Shown: positions 17,689-27,300 of the stretch, in pieces
Layout: the number at the start of each line of letters is the position of its first letter
How positions within the stretch are numbered: position 1 is the first letter of the stretch
DNA from: Haloarcula marismortui ATCC 43049
GTDB taxonomy: Archaea > Halobacteriota > Halobacteria > Halobacteriales > Haloarculaceae
Length of the DNA stretch: 64,000 nucleotides
NCBI RefSeq assembly: GCF_000011085.1
Contig: NC_006396.1
Span: 1,860,001-1,924,000, forward strand
Direction of reading: 5' to 3'
The notes under the pieces: generated by a model
What the model saw: the letters and a program-made list of their open reading frames with translations, nothing else
What the model was told of the DNA's origin: nothing
Database searches by the model: none
Made by a program: the position numbers and the translations under genes

Positions 17689-18612
17689 ATGCTGGGCTAC
17701 GCGGCGATGAACCGGACGCTTCGAGAGCGTGACCCGCCTCGCCGGTGCAATCGCGACATGCAGAAGAAGACCTGGGAATCCGAGGGTATCGAGTACGCGG
17801 CCACGCTCGCTGCGCAGAACTTCGAGGACCTGCGCGAGATTCTGCTGTGGAATCGCGACCACGGCATCGACTTCTATCGCTGTAGCTCCAAACTCGTCCC
17901 GTGGAACTCACAGTTCGACATTACTGCCCTGCCGAACTACGAGCGGGTCCAGTCACTGGCAGCGGAGTGTGGTGCGCTCGTACAGGACAACGATATGCGT
18001 CTGACCTTTCACCCGAGCCACTGGTGCAAGCTGGCGAGTGAGTCCGACGACACCGTCGCTCGTTCCGTCGAGTCGGTCGAACACCACGGCCGCTGGCTCG
18101 ACCTGATGGGGGTCCCGCGGTCGCCGCGGTACGCGATTAACGTCCATATCGGCGCTCATTACGGTGACAAGGCGGCGACAGCCGACCGGTTCTGCGATGT
18201 CGTCAGCGACCTTGCACCACGGGCTCGCGACCGGCTGACTGTCGAAAACGACGACACCGAGTCGCTGTGGAGCGTTCAGGAACTCGTCACGGATGTCGCC
18301 AGTCAAGTCGATATTCCTGTGACGTTCGATTATCACCATCACAGCTTCACCGACCGCGGGCTCACCTATCGTGAAGGGTTCGAGTTGGCCCGGGAAACGT
18401 GGGATGGCGCCCGGCCGATCACACATTACTCGGAGCCGGCGCGCCTCCGGCCCGACAGCGATGCGAGCCCACAGGCACACGCTGACCACGTCGCTGCTGT
18501 CCCGACGTGGCTCACCGAACAATCGGACGTGATGGTTGAATCCCACGGCAAGGAACGGTCGTTGTTTCGCCTGCGGGCGGCTGACGCCGACCGTGTGCCA
18601 GGCACGGAGTGA
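17689..18612 (+). CDS. uvsE: UV damage endonuclease UvsE/UvdE
   Basis: A 307-residue TIM-barrel repair enzyme that nicks 5' of UV photoproducts, independent of UvrABC. Family features are the start MLGYAAMNRTLRERDPPR, FYRCSSKLVPW (about 63-73), MRLTFHPSHWCKL (104-116), INVHIGAHYGDK, LTVENDDTESLW and FDYHHHSF. These hold the His, Glu and Asp ligands of the metal cluster. The start at 17689 matches the family better than the Met at 17707. It fits a sunlit hypersaline lifestyle; uvrA lies 16 kb away. Confidence 0.92.
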   Translation: MLGYAAMNRTLRERDPPRRCNRDMQKKTWESEGIEYAATLAAQNFEDLREILLWNRDHGIDFYRCSSKLVPWNSQFDITALPNYERVQSLAAECGALVQDNDMRLTFHPSHWCKLASESDDTVARSVESVEHHGRWLDLMGVPRSPRYAINVHIGAHYGDKAATADRFCDVVSDLAPRARDRLTVENDDTESLWSVQELVTDVASQVDIPVTFDYHHHSFTDRGLTYREGFELARETWDGARPITHYSEPARLRPDSDASPQAHADHVAAVPTWLTEQSDVMVESHGKERSLFRLRAADADRVPGTE

Positions 18613-18695
18613 GCAGGCACGCTATTCGGTGTCGAACGTCGGTCCGGAGCGGGAGACTCCACACCCTTATGAACGGCAGTCTCCAACGTTCGCAT

Positions 18696-20573
18696 ATGGA
18701 AATTGTACCGGACACGAGCGTGGTCATCGACGGCCGCGTGTCCGACCAAGTGAAGGCTGATGCCGACCCTGACACGGATGTCGACGGCATGGGCTTTGCC
18801 GGCGCGACGGTCGTCGTTCCCGAGGCCGTCGTCGGCGAACTCGAAGCACAGGCGAACGATGGCCGCGAGACGGGCTGGGAAGGACTCGAAGAGCTCCAAA
18901 CACTCGTCGACCTGGCTGAGGAAGGCACCATCGACGTGGAGTACGTCGGCCGGCGGCCCGATGCCATCGAAAAGCGCGAGGCCGGCGAAGGCCAGATTGA
19001 CGCGCTCATCCGGGATATCGCCGGTGACCGCGACGCGACGCTCGTGACCAGCGACGACGTCCAAGCCGAAGTCGCCCGCGCGAAGGGTCTCGCAGTGGAG
19101 TTTGTCGACCCGGTGAAGCGAACAGTCGACCGCCTGCAGATAGAGAACTTCTTCGACGAGGGGACGATGAGCGTCCACCTCAAGGTCGGTGTCGAGCCCT
19201 ACGCCAAGAAGGGCTCTATCGGCGATATGCAGTACACGCCGATCCGCGACAGTCCCGCGACGGAGAGCGAACTCCGGGAGTACGCTGCCGACATCGAGGA
19301 GAGCGCACGCGCATCGCCGGACGGCTTCCTCGAACTCGACGAGCCCGGCATGACAATCACGCAGTTCCGGGACTACCGAATCGCCATCGCGCGGCCACCC
19401 TTCTCGGACGCACTCGAAATCACGGCCGTTCGGCCTATCGTCAAGACCGAACTGGACGACTACGAGTACGCTGACGAACTGCGGGACCGCTTCACCGAAC
19501 ACCAGCGCGGCGTCCTCATCTCCGGTTCGCCCGGGGCCGGGAAGTCCACCTTCGCGCAGGCGGTCGGCGAGTTCCTCGTCGACGCCGACTACGCGGTCAA
19601 GACGATGGAGAAACCGCGGGACCTGCAGGTCGGCCCGAACATCACGCAGTACACCGAACTCGGCGGCTCGATGGAGAAGACCGCCGACTCGCTGTTGATG
19701 GTCCGGCCGGACTACACCATCTACGACGAGGTGCGCAAGACCGACGACTTCGAAGTGTTCGCGGATATGCGACTGGCCGGCGTCGGCATGGTCGGCGTCG
19801 TCCACGCAACCCGCGCCATCGACGCGCTCCAGCGGCTTATCGGCCGCGTTGAACTTGGGCTCATCCCCCAGATCGTCGACACCGTCGTCTACATTGAAGC
19901 CGGGGAGGTCGACACGGTCTACGACGTGACGACCGAAGTCAAGGTCCCGCAGGGGCTCATGGAGGAAGACCTCGCGCGACCGGTCATCATGGTCAAAGAC
20001 TTCGAGACCAACCGGCCGGAGTTCGAGATCTACACGTTCAACAACCAGGTCGTCACCGTCCCGCTGGGCGACGACGAGGACGAGCAGGACTCCGGCGTCG
20101 ACCGCCTTGCAAAGCAGGAGGTCGAGCGCGAGATCCGCTCCATCGCGCGGGGCCACGTCGAGGTCGAGCTCCGCGGGCCCAACACCGCTGTCGTCTGGGT
20201 CGAGGACGACGACATCTCACAGGTCATCGGGAAGGGCGGCGGCCGCATCTCCGACGTGGAGAACCGCCTCGGTATCGACATCGACGTGCGGACCTTCGAG
20301 GAACGACCGTCCGGGCCGTCGGGCGGCCCCCAGACCGACTCCGGCGGCAAGCAGGGCGAAATCGTCCAGCCGGAAGTCACCTCGCGGCACGTCATCGTCC
20401 CGCTCGACGGTCACGCCGGTGACACGGTCGAACTGCAGGCCGACGGCGAGTACCTCTTTACCGCGACAGTCTCCCGTGGCGGCGAGATTCAGGTCTCGCG
20501 CGGGTCGGGCATCGCCGAGGAACTGGAGCGAGCTATCGACCGCGGAAGCACGATTACCGTCGTGCCGTCGTAG
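18696..20573 (+). CDS. PIN domain - PilT-type ATPase - KH domain protein
   Basis: A 625-residue three-part protein well conserved in archaea. A PIN nuclease domain (1-about 140) has acidic residues D6, E49, D102 and D120. A PilT/VirB11-like ATPase (about 215-480) has Walker A GSPGAGKST at 277-285. A KH RNA-binding domain (about 505-560) has VIGKGGGRISDVENRLG. A C-terminal TRAM-like beta domain follows. It is probably an RNA-directed enzyme or remodeller; the biochemical role is not settled. The ATG at 18696 is 26 nt after a CTTATGAA box. The longer frame overlaps uvsE and is unlikely. Confidence 0.88.
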   Translation: MEIVPDTSVVIDGRVSDQVKADADPDTDVDGMGFAGATVVVPEAVVGELEAQANDGRETGWEGLEELQTLVDLAEEGTIDVEYVGRRPDAIEKREAGEGQIDALIRDIAGDRDATLVTSDDVQAEVARAKGLAVEFVDPVKRTVDRLQIENFFDEGTMSVHLKVGVEPYAKKGSIGDMQYTPIRDSPATESELREYAADIEESARASPDGFLELDEPGMTITQFRDYRIAIARPPFSDALEITAVRPIVKTELDDYEYADELRDRFTEHQRGVLISGSPGAGKSTFAQAVGEFLVDADYAVKTMEKPRDLQVGPNITQYTELGGSMEKTADSLLMVRPDYTIYDEVRKTDDFEVFADMRLAGVGMVGVVHATRAIDALQRLIGRVELGLIPQIVDTVVYIEAGEVDTVYDVTTEVKVPQGLMEEDLARPVIMVKDFETNRPEFEIYTFNNQVVTVPLGDDEDEQDSGVDRLAKQEVEREIRSIARGHVEVELRGPNTAVVWVEDDDISQVIGKGGGRISDVENRLGIDIDVRTFEERPSGPSGGPQTDSGGKQGEIVQPEVTSRHVIVPLDGHAGDTVELQADGEYLFTATVSRGGEIQVSRGSGIAEELERAIDRGSTITVVPS

Positions 20574-20671
20574 GGTTCGGCGAGCAAGCCGGTCGTGCGG
20601 TTATCGCCGAGAAATGGGTCCGAGCCGGCGAAAACGACAGCTAAATTCCGCTGGAACACGACAATATAGCT

Positions 20672-21493
20672 ATGACCGATGCAGTCGTCGGTAAGTTACA
20701 AGACCAGGAGACGCTGGCCGCCCGAGTGGAGCGGGGCGACGCGCCAGAGTGGGTCGGGGCTCACTGGCGGACCTTCCGCGAGGGGTTGACCGGTGAGCGA
20801 AACGGCTCCCCGTTCCCCTGTTTCTTCGGCGCGGAGTCAGTTCGGGACGGCGAGCCGCTGTACACGGCCGTCCCGTCGATGAGTGACCCGGACGCGCTGT
20901 TCGACCTCGGCCAGACGCTCCTGAAGTACCTTGACACCTACCAAGACCACAGCGAGCGGGCCTCGCTAGTGACCTTCTTCCGGCCACCCGAACGGCCACT
21001 GACAGAGGCCGAGTACCACGACCGACTCTGGCACATTCTTCAGTTCCTCCACGTCCACGACCCGGAGCCGTGGCCCGAGGATATTCCGACTGACCCGGAC
21101 GACCCTCACTGGGAGTTCTGTTTCGGCGGCAAGCCGATGTTTCCGACCTGCCGCGCACCGTTCTACGACACGCGAAAGAGCCGCTACTGTCCGGTCGGGC
21201 TGGAAATTACGTTCCAGCCCCGGGCGCTGTTCGAGGACCTGAACGTCACGGCCGACACCGAGGCCGGCCAGCACGCCCGCGATGTCATTCAGGGACGGCT
21301 GGAGGAGTACGACGGCGTCTGTCCCCACGCCGACATCGGCGACTGGGGCGTTGAGGGCGACCGGGAATGGCCCCAGTACATGCTGTCATCGGACGAGAAC
21401 GCGTCGCCGGACGAGTGTCCGATAACCGTGACGCGCGAGCACCCGAAATCGAAGTGGCTCGTCGAGACGCCCGCGCCGGAGCCGGCCGACTAA
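20672..21493 (+). CDS. YqcI/YcgG family protein
   Basis: A 273-residue cytosolic protein of the YqcI/YcgG family: [21 protein letters not shown] near the N-terminus, FHVHD-like [13 protein letters not shown], and [17 protein letters not shown] with a conserved cysteine. The biochemical function is unknown; relatives in bacteria are linked to guanitoxin biosynthesis and haem-type oxygenases, which is not evidence for that role here. CTAAATT at 20641-20647 gives a leaderless start. It sits two bases before the isochorismatase gene, so the two are probably one operon. Confidence 0.83.
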   Translation: MTDAVVGKLQDQETLAARVERGDAPEWVGAHWRTFREGLTGERNGSPFPCFFGAESVRDGEPLYTAVPSMSDPDALFDLGQTLLKYLDTYQDHSERASLVTFFRPPERPLTEAEYHDRLWHILQFLHVHDPEPWPEDIPTDPDDPHWEFCFGGKPMFPTCRAPFYDTRKSRYCPVGLEITFQPRALFEDLNVTADTEAGQHARDVIQGRLEEYDGVCPHADIGDWGVEGDREWPQYMLSSDENASPDECPITVTREHPKSKWLVETPAPEPAD

Positions 21494-21494
21494 G

Positions 21495-22052
21495 ATGGTC
21501 GTACTGCCCGAGACACCAGTCCTCGTGCTGGTCGACTTCCAGCAGGGATTCGACGAGTCGCAGTGGGGAACGCGGAACAATCCCGACGCCGAGGCGAACG
21601 CGGCGCGCCTGCTTACGGCGTGGCGAGAGCGCAGTCTGCCAGTTGCGCACGTCCGCCACAACTCGACGGAACCGGACTCACCGCTTCGGCGCGGCGAACC
21701 GGGGTTCGCGTTCAAACGAGAACTATCGCCCGAAGCGGGAGAAGCAACGTTCGAAAAGCGCGTCAACGGCGCGTTCATCGACACCGGATTAGCGGACTGG
21801 CTCCGCGACACTGCCTCCGAGACGCTCGTCATCTGTGGCCTGACGACCGACCACTGTGTCTCAACAACGACACGGATGGCCGAGAACCGGGGATTCGACG
21901 TTGTCGTTCCGGGCGACGCGACCGCGACGTTCGACCGGACACTCGACGGCGAACACTTCGACCCGGACCTCGTTCACCGAACGGCGCTGGCGCAACTGCG
22001 CGGTGAGTTCGCGACGATTGCGACGACGGACGACGTGGTCGCGTCGCTGTAG
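21495..22052 (+). CDS. Isochorismatase-family cysteine hydrolase
   Basis: A 185-residue cysteine hydrolase with the family triad D14 ([10 protein letters not shown]), K88 and C121 ([13 protein letters not shown]). Members hydrolyse isochorismate, nicotinamide, ureidoacrylate or similar N-carbamoyl/amide substrates; this one cannot be assigned. It follows the YqcI-like gene by one base and is presumably cotranslated. Confidence 0.87.
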   Translation: MVVLPETPVLVLVDFQQGFDESQWGTRNNPDAEANAARLLTAWRERSLPVAHVRHNSTEPDSPLRRGEPGFAFKRELSPEAGEATFEKRVNGAFIDTGLADWLRDTASETLVICGLTTDHCVSTTTRMAENRGFDVVVPGDATATFDRTLDGEHFDPDLVHRTALAQLRGEFATIATTDDVVASL

Positions 22053-22098
22053 CGGCAAGCTCCCGACTGCGCTGGGAAACAACGAGCGAGAAAGCGAG

Positions 22099-22362
22099 TT
22101 AATCCGAAACCGCGGCGTCCGCTTCTGCCGGTTGTTCGATAATCTCGTAGAGGTTCTGCCGCGCGTCGGCGAAGTACACGTCTTCTTCGATGACACCGAC
22201 TTCGTCGAGTCGTTCCAGAGCGTAGCGGACAGTCCGTGCCGAAAGCATCGACTCCTCGACGATGCCTTTCTGTGTCAGCGGGCCGTCGTACTCCAGAACC
22301 TTGTACACGAGCTTTGCGCTCGGCGGAAGGTCTGCGATGGCTTCCCCATCAGAGTCCGTCAT
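22099..22362 (-). CDS. Small winged-helix transcription regulator
   Basis: An 87-residue protein with a MarR/TrmB-type winged helix: LPPSAKLVYKVLEYDGPLT, a helix-turn-helix SMLSARTVRYALERLDEVG and a short wing (VIEEDVYFADARQNLYEI). Haloarchaea carry many such proteins, often annotated as MarR-family or HTH proteins. It is divergent from the membrane protein gene at 22488 and converges with the isochorismatase gene. Confidence 0.85.
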   Translation of the reverse strand: MTDSDGEAIADLPPSAKLVYKVLEYDGPLTQKGIVEESMLSARTVRYALERLDEVGVIEEDVYFADARQNLYEIIEQPAEADAAVSD

Positions 22363-22487
22363 TACCCGTAATCACAAGCGCCGGGCGCATAAAGATTGAG
22401 GAGTCAGTCTCGCCGGCGCACGCATTCGCGGCCGCGTCACAGTGCTGAACCGCGCACCTTTTGGTTGCGGGTAGTGGAACGTGTGGT

Positions 22488-22784
22488 ATGGCTACGGAAA
22501 CGGCGGACGGAATGAGCTCCCATATGCGGGGGCTCACTGTCACGACGCTGACAGCCGTCGCTGGCATCGCCGCCGCGTTTGGTTCCAACGCGCTAGCGGC
22601 CACGCCAAACGACCCACAGGGCGTGCTCGTCCTCGCGGTCGCTATCGCAGCACAGTTCCCGATTCTGCGGGTGATCGGCATCGACACGGACGACCTCTCG
22701 ACGAAGGACGTGCTCTACATCGGCTTCATGACCTTCTCGCTGTGGTTCGTCTCCTGGGGTATCCTCCTCACAACGGGGGCATAA
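22488..22784 (+). CDS. Small membrane protein next to ABCE1
   Basis: A 98-residue protein with three hydrophobic helices (LTVTTLTAVAGIAAAFGSNAL, VLVLAVAIAAQFPILRVIGI, VLYIGFMTFSLWFVSWGILL). The ATG at 22488, not the open upstream codons, fits a TATA-like CTTTTGG at about 22457-22463. Its stop lies two bases before the ABCE1 ATG, so the two are probably cotranscribed. It looks like the EMC6-type three-helix layout (LSTKDVLYIGFMTFSLW near the end), which in archaea pairs with membrane-protein insertion, but that reading is tentative. Confidence 0.7.
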   Translation: MATETADGMSSHMRGLTVTTLTAVAGIAAAFGSNALAATPNDPQGVLVLAVAIAAQFPILRVIGIDTDDLSTKDVLYIGFMTFSLWFVSWGILLTTGA

Positions 22785-22786
22785 CG

Positions 22787-24616
22787 ATGGCCGAAGACAG
22801 TATCGCCGTCGTCGACTTGGAGCGGTGTCAGCCCGACCGCTGTAACTACGAGTGCATGAACTACTGCCCGCCCAACCGCAGCGGGAAAGAATGCATCGTC
22901 AAACGGGAAGACGAGTACGAGGAAGACGAGCCCTTCGAGGGCCAGCCCGATCAGGTCCGCATCTCCGAAGAGATCTGTCTGGGCGAGTCCTGTGGTATCT
23001 GCGTGAACAAGTGTCCGTTCGACGCGATCGAAATCATCAATCTCCCACAGGAACTGACCGACGAACCGGTCCACCGCTACGGGGAGAACGCCTTCGCACT
23101 GTACGGGCTCCCGAGCCCCGCCGAAGGGCAGGTGACGGGGATTCTCGGCCCGAACGGCATCGGGAAGACCACCGCCGTCCGCATCCTCGCAGACGAGATG
23201 CAGCCCAATCTGGGCCGCTACGGCGAGGAACCGAGCTGGGACGAAATCCTCGATGAGTACCGCGGCACCGCCCTGCAGGAGTACCTTGAACAGATGCGCG
23301 GCGGTGACGTGGATGTCGCCCGCAAGCCCCAGTACGTCGACCGGATCCCGAACCAGTTCGACGGCAAGGCCATCGAACTGCTGGACCAGACCGACGAACG
23401 CGGTGCCCTCGACTACCTCGTCGAGCAGACGGGTATCGAGCCGGTCGTCGACAACCACATCGACGACCTCTCCGGCGGGGAACTCCAGCGGGTCGCGCTC
23501 GTCGCCACGCTGGCACGGGACGCGGACTTCTACTTCCTCGACGAGATCACGCCGTATCTGGACATCGGCCAGCGGATGACCGCCGCACGGCTCATCCGCG
23601 AACTCGCCGAGGAGGAGGACCGCTCGATGCTCGTCGTCGAGCACGACCTCGCCATTCTGGACCTGCTCGCGGACAACATCAACGTCGCCTACGGGACCCC
23701 CGGCGCGTTCGGTGTCATCACACCGCCAAAATCGACGAAGAAGGGCATCAACGAGTACCTCTCGGGCTACCTCGAGAACGAGAATATGCGCATCCGCCAG
23801 ACGGACATCGAGTTCGAGGAGCACGCGCCACGGAGTGCGTCCCAGGGCGACGTGGTCATCGAGTACCCCGAACTCCAGAAGAGCTACGGCGACGGCGAGT
23901 TCTCACTGGATGTCGAGGCCGGCACCATCCGCGAGAGCGAAGTGCTGGGCGTCGTCGGGCCGAACGGTATCGGGAAGTCGACGTTCGCGAAGATGCTCGC
24001 CGGCCGGCTCGAACCGACCGCGGGCGAGATCGACACCAGCCTCGACATCGCCTACAAGCCCCAGTATATCGAAATCGACCAGCCGATGCGGGTCGACGCC
24101 TTCCTCGCGTCGATTACGGACGACTTCGGCAGTTCCTACTGGAACACCGAAATCGCCCAGCCGCTCCAGTTGGAGTCGGTGATGGAACAGCAACTCACCG
24201 ACCTCTCTGGCGGGGAGCGCCAGCGGGTCGCCATCGCGGCCTGCCTCTCGAAAGATGCCGACCTCTACCTGCTCGACGAGCCCTCGGCCCATCTGGACGT
24301 GGAACAGCGCGTCATGGCGACCTCCGCCATCCGCCGCTACGCCGAGAACCACGACGCGACGGCGATGGTCATCGACCACGACATCTACATGATCGACCTG
24401 CTGGCCGACCGCCTGCTCGTCTTCGACGGCGAGCCGGCCAAGAACGGCCACGCTGCGCCGCCACAGGGCATGCGCGAGGGCATGAACGAGTTCCTCCAGA
24501 ACCTCGATATCACGTTCCGCCGCGACGAGCGAACCTCACGGCCCCGTATCAACAAGCCTGACTCGCAACTGGACCGCGAGCAGAAAAACGCCGGCGAGTA
24601 CTACTACGCGCCGTAG
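22787..24616 (+). CDS. abcE1: Ribosome recycling ATPase ABCE1 (Rli1)
   Basis: A 609-residue protein. The N-terminal Fe-S domain has eight cysteines in two ferredoxin-like clusters (C14...C36 and C64, C69, C72, C76 followed by PFDAI). Two ATPase domains follow: Walker A GPNGIGKTT at 121-129 with signature LSGGELQR at 228-235, and GPNGIGKST at 391-399 with LSGGERQR further on. ABCE1 splits post-termination ribosomes with aRF1 or Pelota. The start is chosen from family alignment in memory; the frame is open further upstream. Confidence 0.96.
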   Translation: MAEDSIAVVDLERCQPDRCNYECMNYCPPNRSGKECIVKREDEYEEDEPFEGQPDQVRISEEICLGESCGICVNKCPFDAIEIINLPQELTDEPVHRYGENAFALYGLPSPAEGQVTGILGPNGIGKTTAVRILADEMQPNLGRYGEEPSWDEILDEYRGTALQEYLEQMRGGDVDVARKPQYVDRIPNQFDGKAIELLDQTDERGALDYLVEQTGIEPVVDNHIDDLSGGELQRVALVATLARDADFYFLDEITPYLDIGQRMTAARLIRELAEEEDRSMLVVEHDLAILDLLADNINVAYGTPGAFGVITPPKSTKKGINEYLSGYLENENMRIRQTDIEFEEHAPRSASQGDVVIEYPELQKSYGDGEFSLDVEAGTIRESEVLGVVGPNGIGKSTFAKMLAGRLEPTAGEIDTSLDIAYKPQYIEIDQPMRVDAFLASITDDFGSSYWNTEIAQPLQLESVMEQQLTDLSGGERQRVAIAACLSKDADLYLLDEPSAHLDVEQRVMATSAIRRYAENHDATAMVIDHDIYMIDLLADRLLVFDGEPAKNGHAAPPQGMREGMNEFLQNLDITFRRDERTSRPRINKPDSQLDREQKNAGEYYYAP

Positions 24617-24644
24617 CGTCGGAACTCGAAGACACAGTACGGTG

Positions 24645-24860
24645 TCAAGCCGCGGGGTCACTGCCACTGCTCGTCTCGGACCCCGCAACCGCGTCATCGA
24701 GGCCGTCAGCGACTTCTTCTGGGTCGAACTCCTCGTCCGGGTCGAGTTCGCGGTCAGTCTGCTCGTCTGTCTGGCGTTCAGTGACCGCTTCATCGCCGGT
24801 AACCGTCACGAAGATGTCTCGCAGTTCCGCAACGCGCTCGGGTGACTGACTCTTGCTCAT
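24645..24860 (-). CDS. Small acidic haloarchaeal protein
   Basis: A 71-residue cytosolic protein (MSKSQSPERVAELRDIFV...). A helical N-terminal half is followed by an acidic, low-complexity tail ending SGSDPAA. The ATG at 24860 is preferred over the one five codons earlier because the first five codons add nothing family-like. I do not recognise a family. It ends 28 bases from the convergent ABCE1 gene. Confidence 0.6.
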   Translation of the reverse strand: MSKSQSPERVAELRDIFVTVTGDEAVTERQTDEQTDRELDPDEEFDPEEVADGLDDAVAGSETSSGSDPAA

Positions 24861-24928
24861 CGCGTGTGTGTACAAGTACCACAGAAAGGTAGGCGCTATA
24901 CCGAATCAGTTTGGTATCTGTTCGCAAA

Positions 24929-25450
24929 TCACAGCACGTTCCGCTGGCAGGACCCGCACAGCGAAACCTCTTTTACGTCGACTTGTCGGACGGTGGGGGA
25001 GAAATTCATCACGCAGCGCTTGTTGTCGCAGTGTTCCAGCCCGAGGGTGTGGCCGACCTCGTGGACGACCTCTTTTCGAACCCGCTGTGAGAAGATTTCG
25101 CCGGCAGAGCGGTTTGAGAAGCCGCCATCGGAGGACGTCTGGAGCCGGTACGTGGAGATAACGCTACCGGAGCCACCGAGATACGCGAGTCCGAAAACGT
25201 AGTTTCGGCGGCGGTAGAAGAGGTCTTTCGGCGTGATAGCGATGTTTTTGCCGCCGGAGCCGACCCGGCGGGCCAGATCGATAAACTCCTCTGCGCGGTA
25301 CTGGTCGCGGTCCCCATCGTACGCGCCGGCAGGAATGGACTGTGGCTCGTGCATCGAGACCTCACAGTCGTAGACGGAGCGGAGTCCGTCCGAGGCCTCG
25401 CGTTTGACCTGGGCTGAGACCTCGCCCACCGGCACGATGTCGACGTGCAT
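24929..25450 (-). CDS. amzA: Archaemetzincin
   Basis: A 173-residue zinc metalloprotease. The extended zinc motif HEVGHTLGLEH is at 130-140, followed by the CDNKRCVMNF element. Four cysteines (C141, C146, C165, C168) form the second, structural zinc site typical of archaemetzincins. Members behave as aminopeptidases with narrow specificity. No signal peptide. The ATG at 25450 is 27 nt from a TTTATGAG box on the minus strand; it is divergent from UPF0146 with only 39 bases between starts. Confidence 0.92.
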   Translation of the reverse strand: MHVDIVPVGEVSAQVKREASDGLRSVYDCEVSMHEPQSIPAGAYDGDRDQYRAEEFIDLARRVGSGGKNIAITPKDLFYRRRNYVFGLAYLGGSGSVISTYRLQTSSDGGFSNRSAGEIFSQRVRKEVVHEVGHTLGLEHCDNKRCVMNFSPTVRQVDVKEVSLCGSCQRNVL

Positions 25451-25489
25451 GGGAACGCATATGCGCCCGCATCTCATAAATTGTACGAC
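25451..25489. promoter_or_regulatory. Compact divergent promoter, amzA / UPF0146
   Basis: TTTATGAG on the minus strand (about 25474-25481) serves amzA. GCATATGC at about 25457-25464 lies 28 nt before the GTG at 25490. The two promoter elements lie within 39 bases, so the genes may compete for transcription factor binding. Confidence 0.4.
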
Positions 25490-25894
25490 GTGACCGACAC
25501 CACCGGCCCGCTTGTCGACCGACTGGCGTCTGTCGATTCCGTCGTCGAGGTCGGCATCGGAAACCACCCTGACGTAGCCGATGCTCTGGCCGAGCAGGGC
25601 GTAGATGTGACCGCAACGGATATCGTCGAACGGGAGGCCCCCGACGGGGTGCGGTTCGTCGTGGATGACATCCTCAAACCCGACCGCTCGGTGTATGTGG
25701 ATGCAGACATCGTGTTCGCCCGGAACCTCCCGCCTGAACTGCACCGGCCGACGTTGACCGTTGCCGAGGCCGTTGGGGCCGCGTTCTGGTTCACGACGCT
25801 GGGCGGCGACCAGCCAACGGTCGCCGTCGAGCGGGAGCAGCTCCCGGGCGGGGAGACGCTGTACCGGGCGAAAGATAGCAAGGCGCTTGAGTGA
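25490..25894 (+). CDS. UPF0146 family protein
   Basis: A 134-residue protein of the archaeal UPF0146 family, with a Rossmann-like layout resembling a truncated SAM methyltransferase: [21 protein letters not shown] (first strand/glycine motif), [21 protein letters not shown] and [15 protein letters not shown]. Function is unproven. I use the GTG at 25490; an ATG at 25445 would overlap the amzA start and is less likely. It ends 19 bases before the HAD hydrolase, probably in the same transcript. Confidence 0.8.
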   Translation: MTDTTGPLVDRLASVDSVVEVGIGNHPDVADALAEQGVDVTATDIVEREAPDGVRFVVDDILKPDRSVYVDADIVFARNLPPELHRPTLTVAEAVGAAFWFTTLGGDQPTVAVEREQLPGGETLYRAKDSKALE

Positions 25895-25913
25895 GGACTG
25901 CCTTCGCTCGCCC

Positions 25914-26786
25914 ATGCAAGTCGACGCGGTCGTCCTCGACATCGACGGCGTGCTGGTGGACGTGGCCGACTCCTATCGCCGAGCGATTATCGAATCCATC
26001 GAGCGGGTGTACGGCGACACGATCGAGAAGGCGGCAGTCCAGCAGTTCAAGGACGCCGGCGGGTTCAACAACGACTGGGAACTGACCTATGCGGCCGCGC
26101 TGTTCGTTCTCGCCGGCCGCGAGTCCACTGTCGCAGATATAGCGGCGTTCACCGACGCTATCGCCGAACGCGGCGGTGGCCTCGACGCGGCCGAAGCGGT
26201 GGTTCGTGACCTGCTGGATGACCCCGCGGAAGACCGAGTCTTCGACGCTTGGAACCGCGAACAGCTCCGGGATGTGTTCCAGACGCTGTATCTCGGAACC
26301 GACCGCTACCGGGATATCGAGGGCGGCGAGCCACCGTTTACCGCGCCGGGCTACATCCATGACGAGCCGTTGCTGGTCGACGGCGAGACGCTATCGGCTC
26401 TGCAGGACCGTTTCGCCGTCGGCGTCGTCACCGGCCGACCGGCGGCCGAAGCCGACATCGCGCTGGAGCGGGTCGGCCTCGACCTGCCCGCAGAGCACCG
26501 CTTCACGATGGATGACTGGGAGGAGGGCAAACCCCACCCCGCCGCCCTGCAGACGCTCGCCGAGCGCTTCGACGCCGAGCGGGTCGCCTTTGCCGGCGAC
26601 ACCCTTGACGACGTGGCGACGGCAGTCAACGCCGATGCAGCCGACGACGACCGCGTCTACTACGGCATCGGCGTCTTGACCGGCGGGCTGACCGGCGATG
26701 CCGGCCGCCAGACGTTCGCCAACAACGGCGCGAGTGCCGTCATCGAGTCGGTCACCGACCTGCCCGAGCTTCTCGACGCGGTATAA
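25914..26786 (+). CDS. HAD-superfamily hydrolase (TIGR01548-like)
   Basis: A 290-residue phosphatase-like protein. HAD motif I is [15 protein letters not shown] near 8-22, motif II VVTGRP near 172, motif III lysine in EEGKPHP, and motif IV AGDTLDD. An inserted helical cap (about 25-140) places it in a TIGR01548-like group that in some archaea sits with histidine-biosynthesis genes. No his genes are here. The substrate is unknown. The ATG at 25914 is directly at motif I. Confidence 0.83.
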   Translation: MQVDAVVLDIDGVLVDVADSYRRAIIESIERVYGDTIEKAAVQQFKDAGGFNNDWELTYAAALFVLAGRESTVADIAAFTDAIAERGGGLDAAEAVVRDLLDDPAEDRVFDAWNREQLRDVFQTLYLGTDRYRDIEGGEPPFTAPGYIHDEPLLVDGETLSALQDRFAVGVVTGRPAAEADIALERVGLDLPAEHRFTMDDWEEGKPHPAALQTLAERFDAERVAFAGDTLDDVATAVNADAADDDRVYYGIGVLTGGLTGDAGRQTFANNGASAVIESVTDLPELLDAV

Positions 26787-26861
26787 GCGAGGTGGCGGGG
26801 ACAGCGCGACCGACCGGCAGTAAACGGCAACGGTTTCACCGACGGGACAGAGACCACGGAT

Positions 26862-27251
26862 ATGCGACGACTACCGACGTTCGGCTGGGCGCTGCTGGTG
26901 AGCATCTGGGCCGGACTCGTCGGAGGCGCGGTCATCCGCGAGCCGTCGGTCGACCTGGTGCCGCTGTACGCCGTTATCTGCCAGCTACTCGGCCTTATCG
27001 CGGCCTACGGGACGATGCGTGAACGCAGTCACATCCTCGAATCCGTCCACCGGCCGGGCCGCGTCGGGATGTTCATCATCATCCTCTTTTTCGTGATGGT
27101 GCCGCTTACGACTGTCTTTGCCCTCGTGCTCGGGGACGCATCAGTCGCTGGCGTCGCAACGCAGTGGGTCAGCTATCTGGTGGGCCTCGGGATCGCGCTG
27201 TACGTCGCCTTCGCCGGCGGGTTCGACCGGGCTTGGGAGAAGTACACCTGA
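26862..27251 (+). CDS. Four-helix membrane protein, unknown
   Basis: A 129-residue protein with four hydrophobic segments: WALLVSIWAGLVGGAVI, LVPLYAVICQLLGLIAAYG, VGMFIIILFFVMVPLTTVFALVLG and VSYLVGLGIALYVAFAGG. A conserved-looking RERSHILESVHRPGR loop lies between the second and third. No family recognised. A TATA-like GGTTTCAC lies about 30 nt upstream. Confidence 0.7.
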   Translation: MRRLPTFGWALLVSIWAGLVGGAVIREPSVDLVPLYAVICQLLGLIAAYGTMRERSHILESVHRPGRVGMFIIILFFVMVPLTTVFALVLGDASVAGVATQWVSYLVGLGIALYVAFAGGFDRAWEKYT

Positions 27252-27300
27252 GTGAACCTGTCACACAACGTTTATTCAGTGGTCGGCCTACGCCGTAAGT

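Noticed and set aside
18426-20156. Long minus-strand frame over the PIN-ATPase gene
   Set aside because: It has no recognisable domain, and the plus-strand gene has PIN, Walker A and KH motifs in the right order.
24898-24917. Near-perfect ATACCGAA/TTTGGTAT inverted repeat after amzA
   Set aside because: One mismatch and a 4-base loop; too weak and short to call a terminator or operator.
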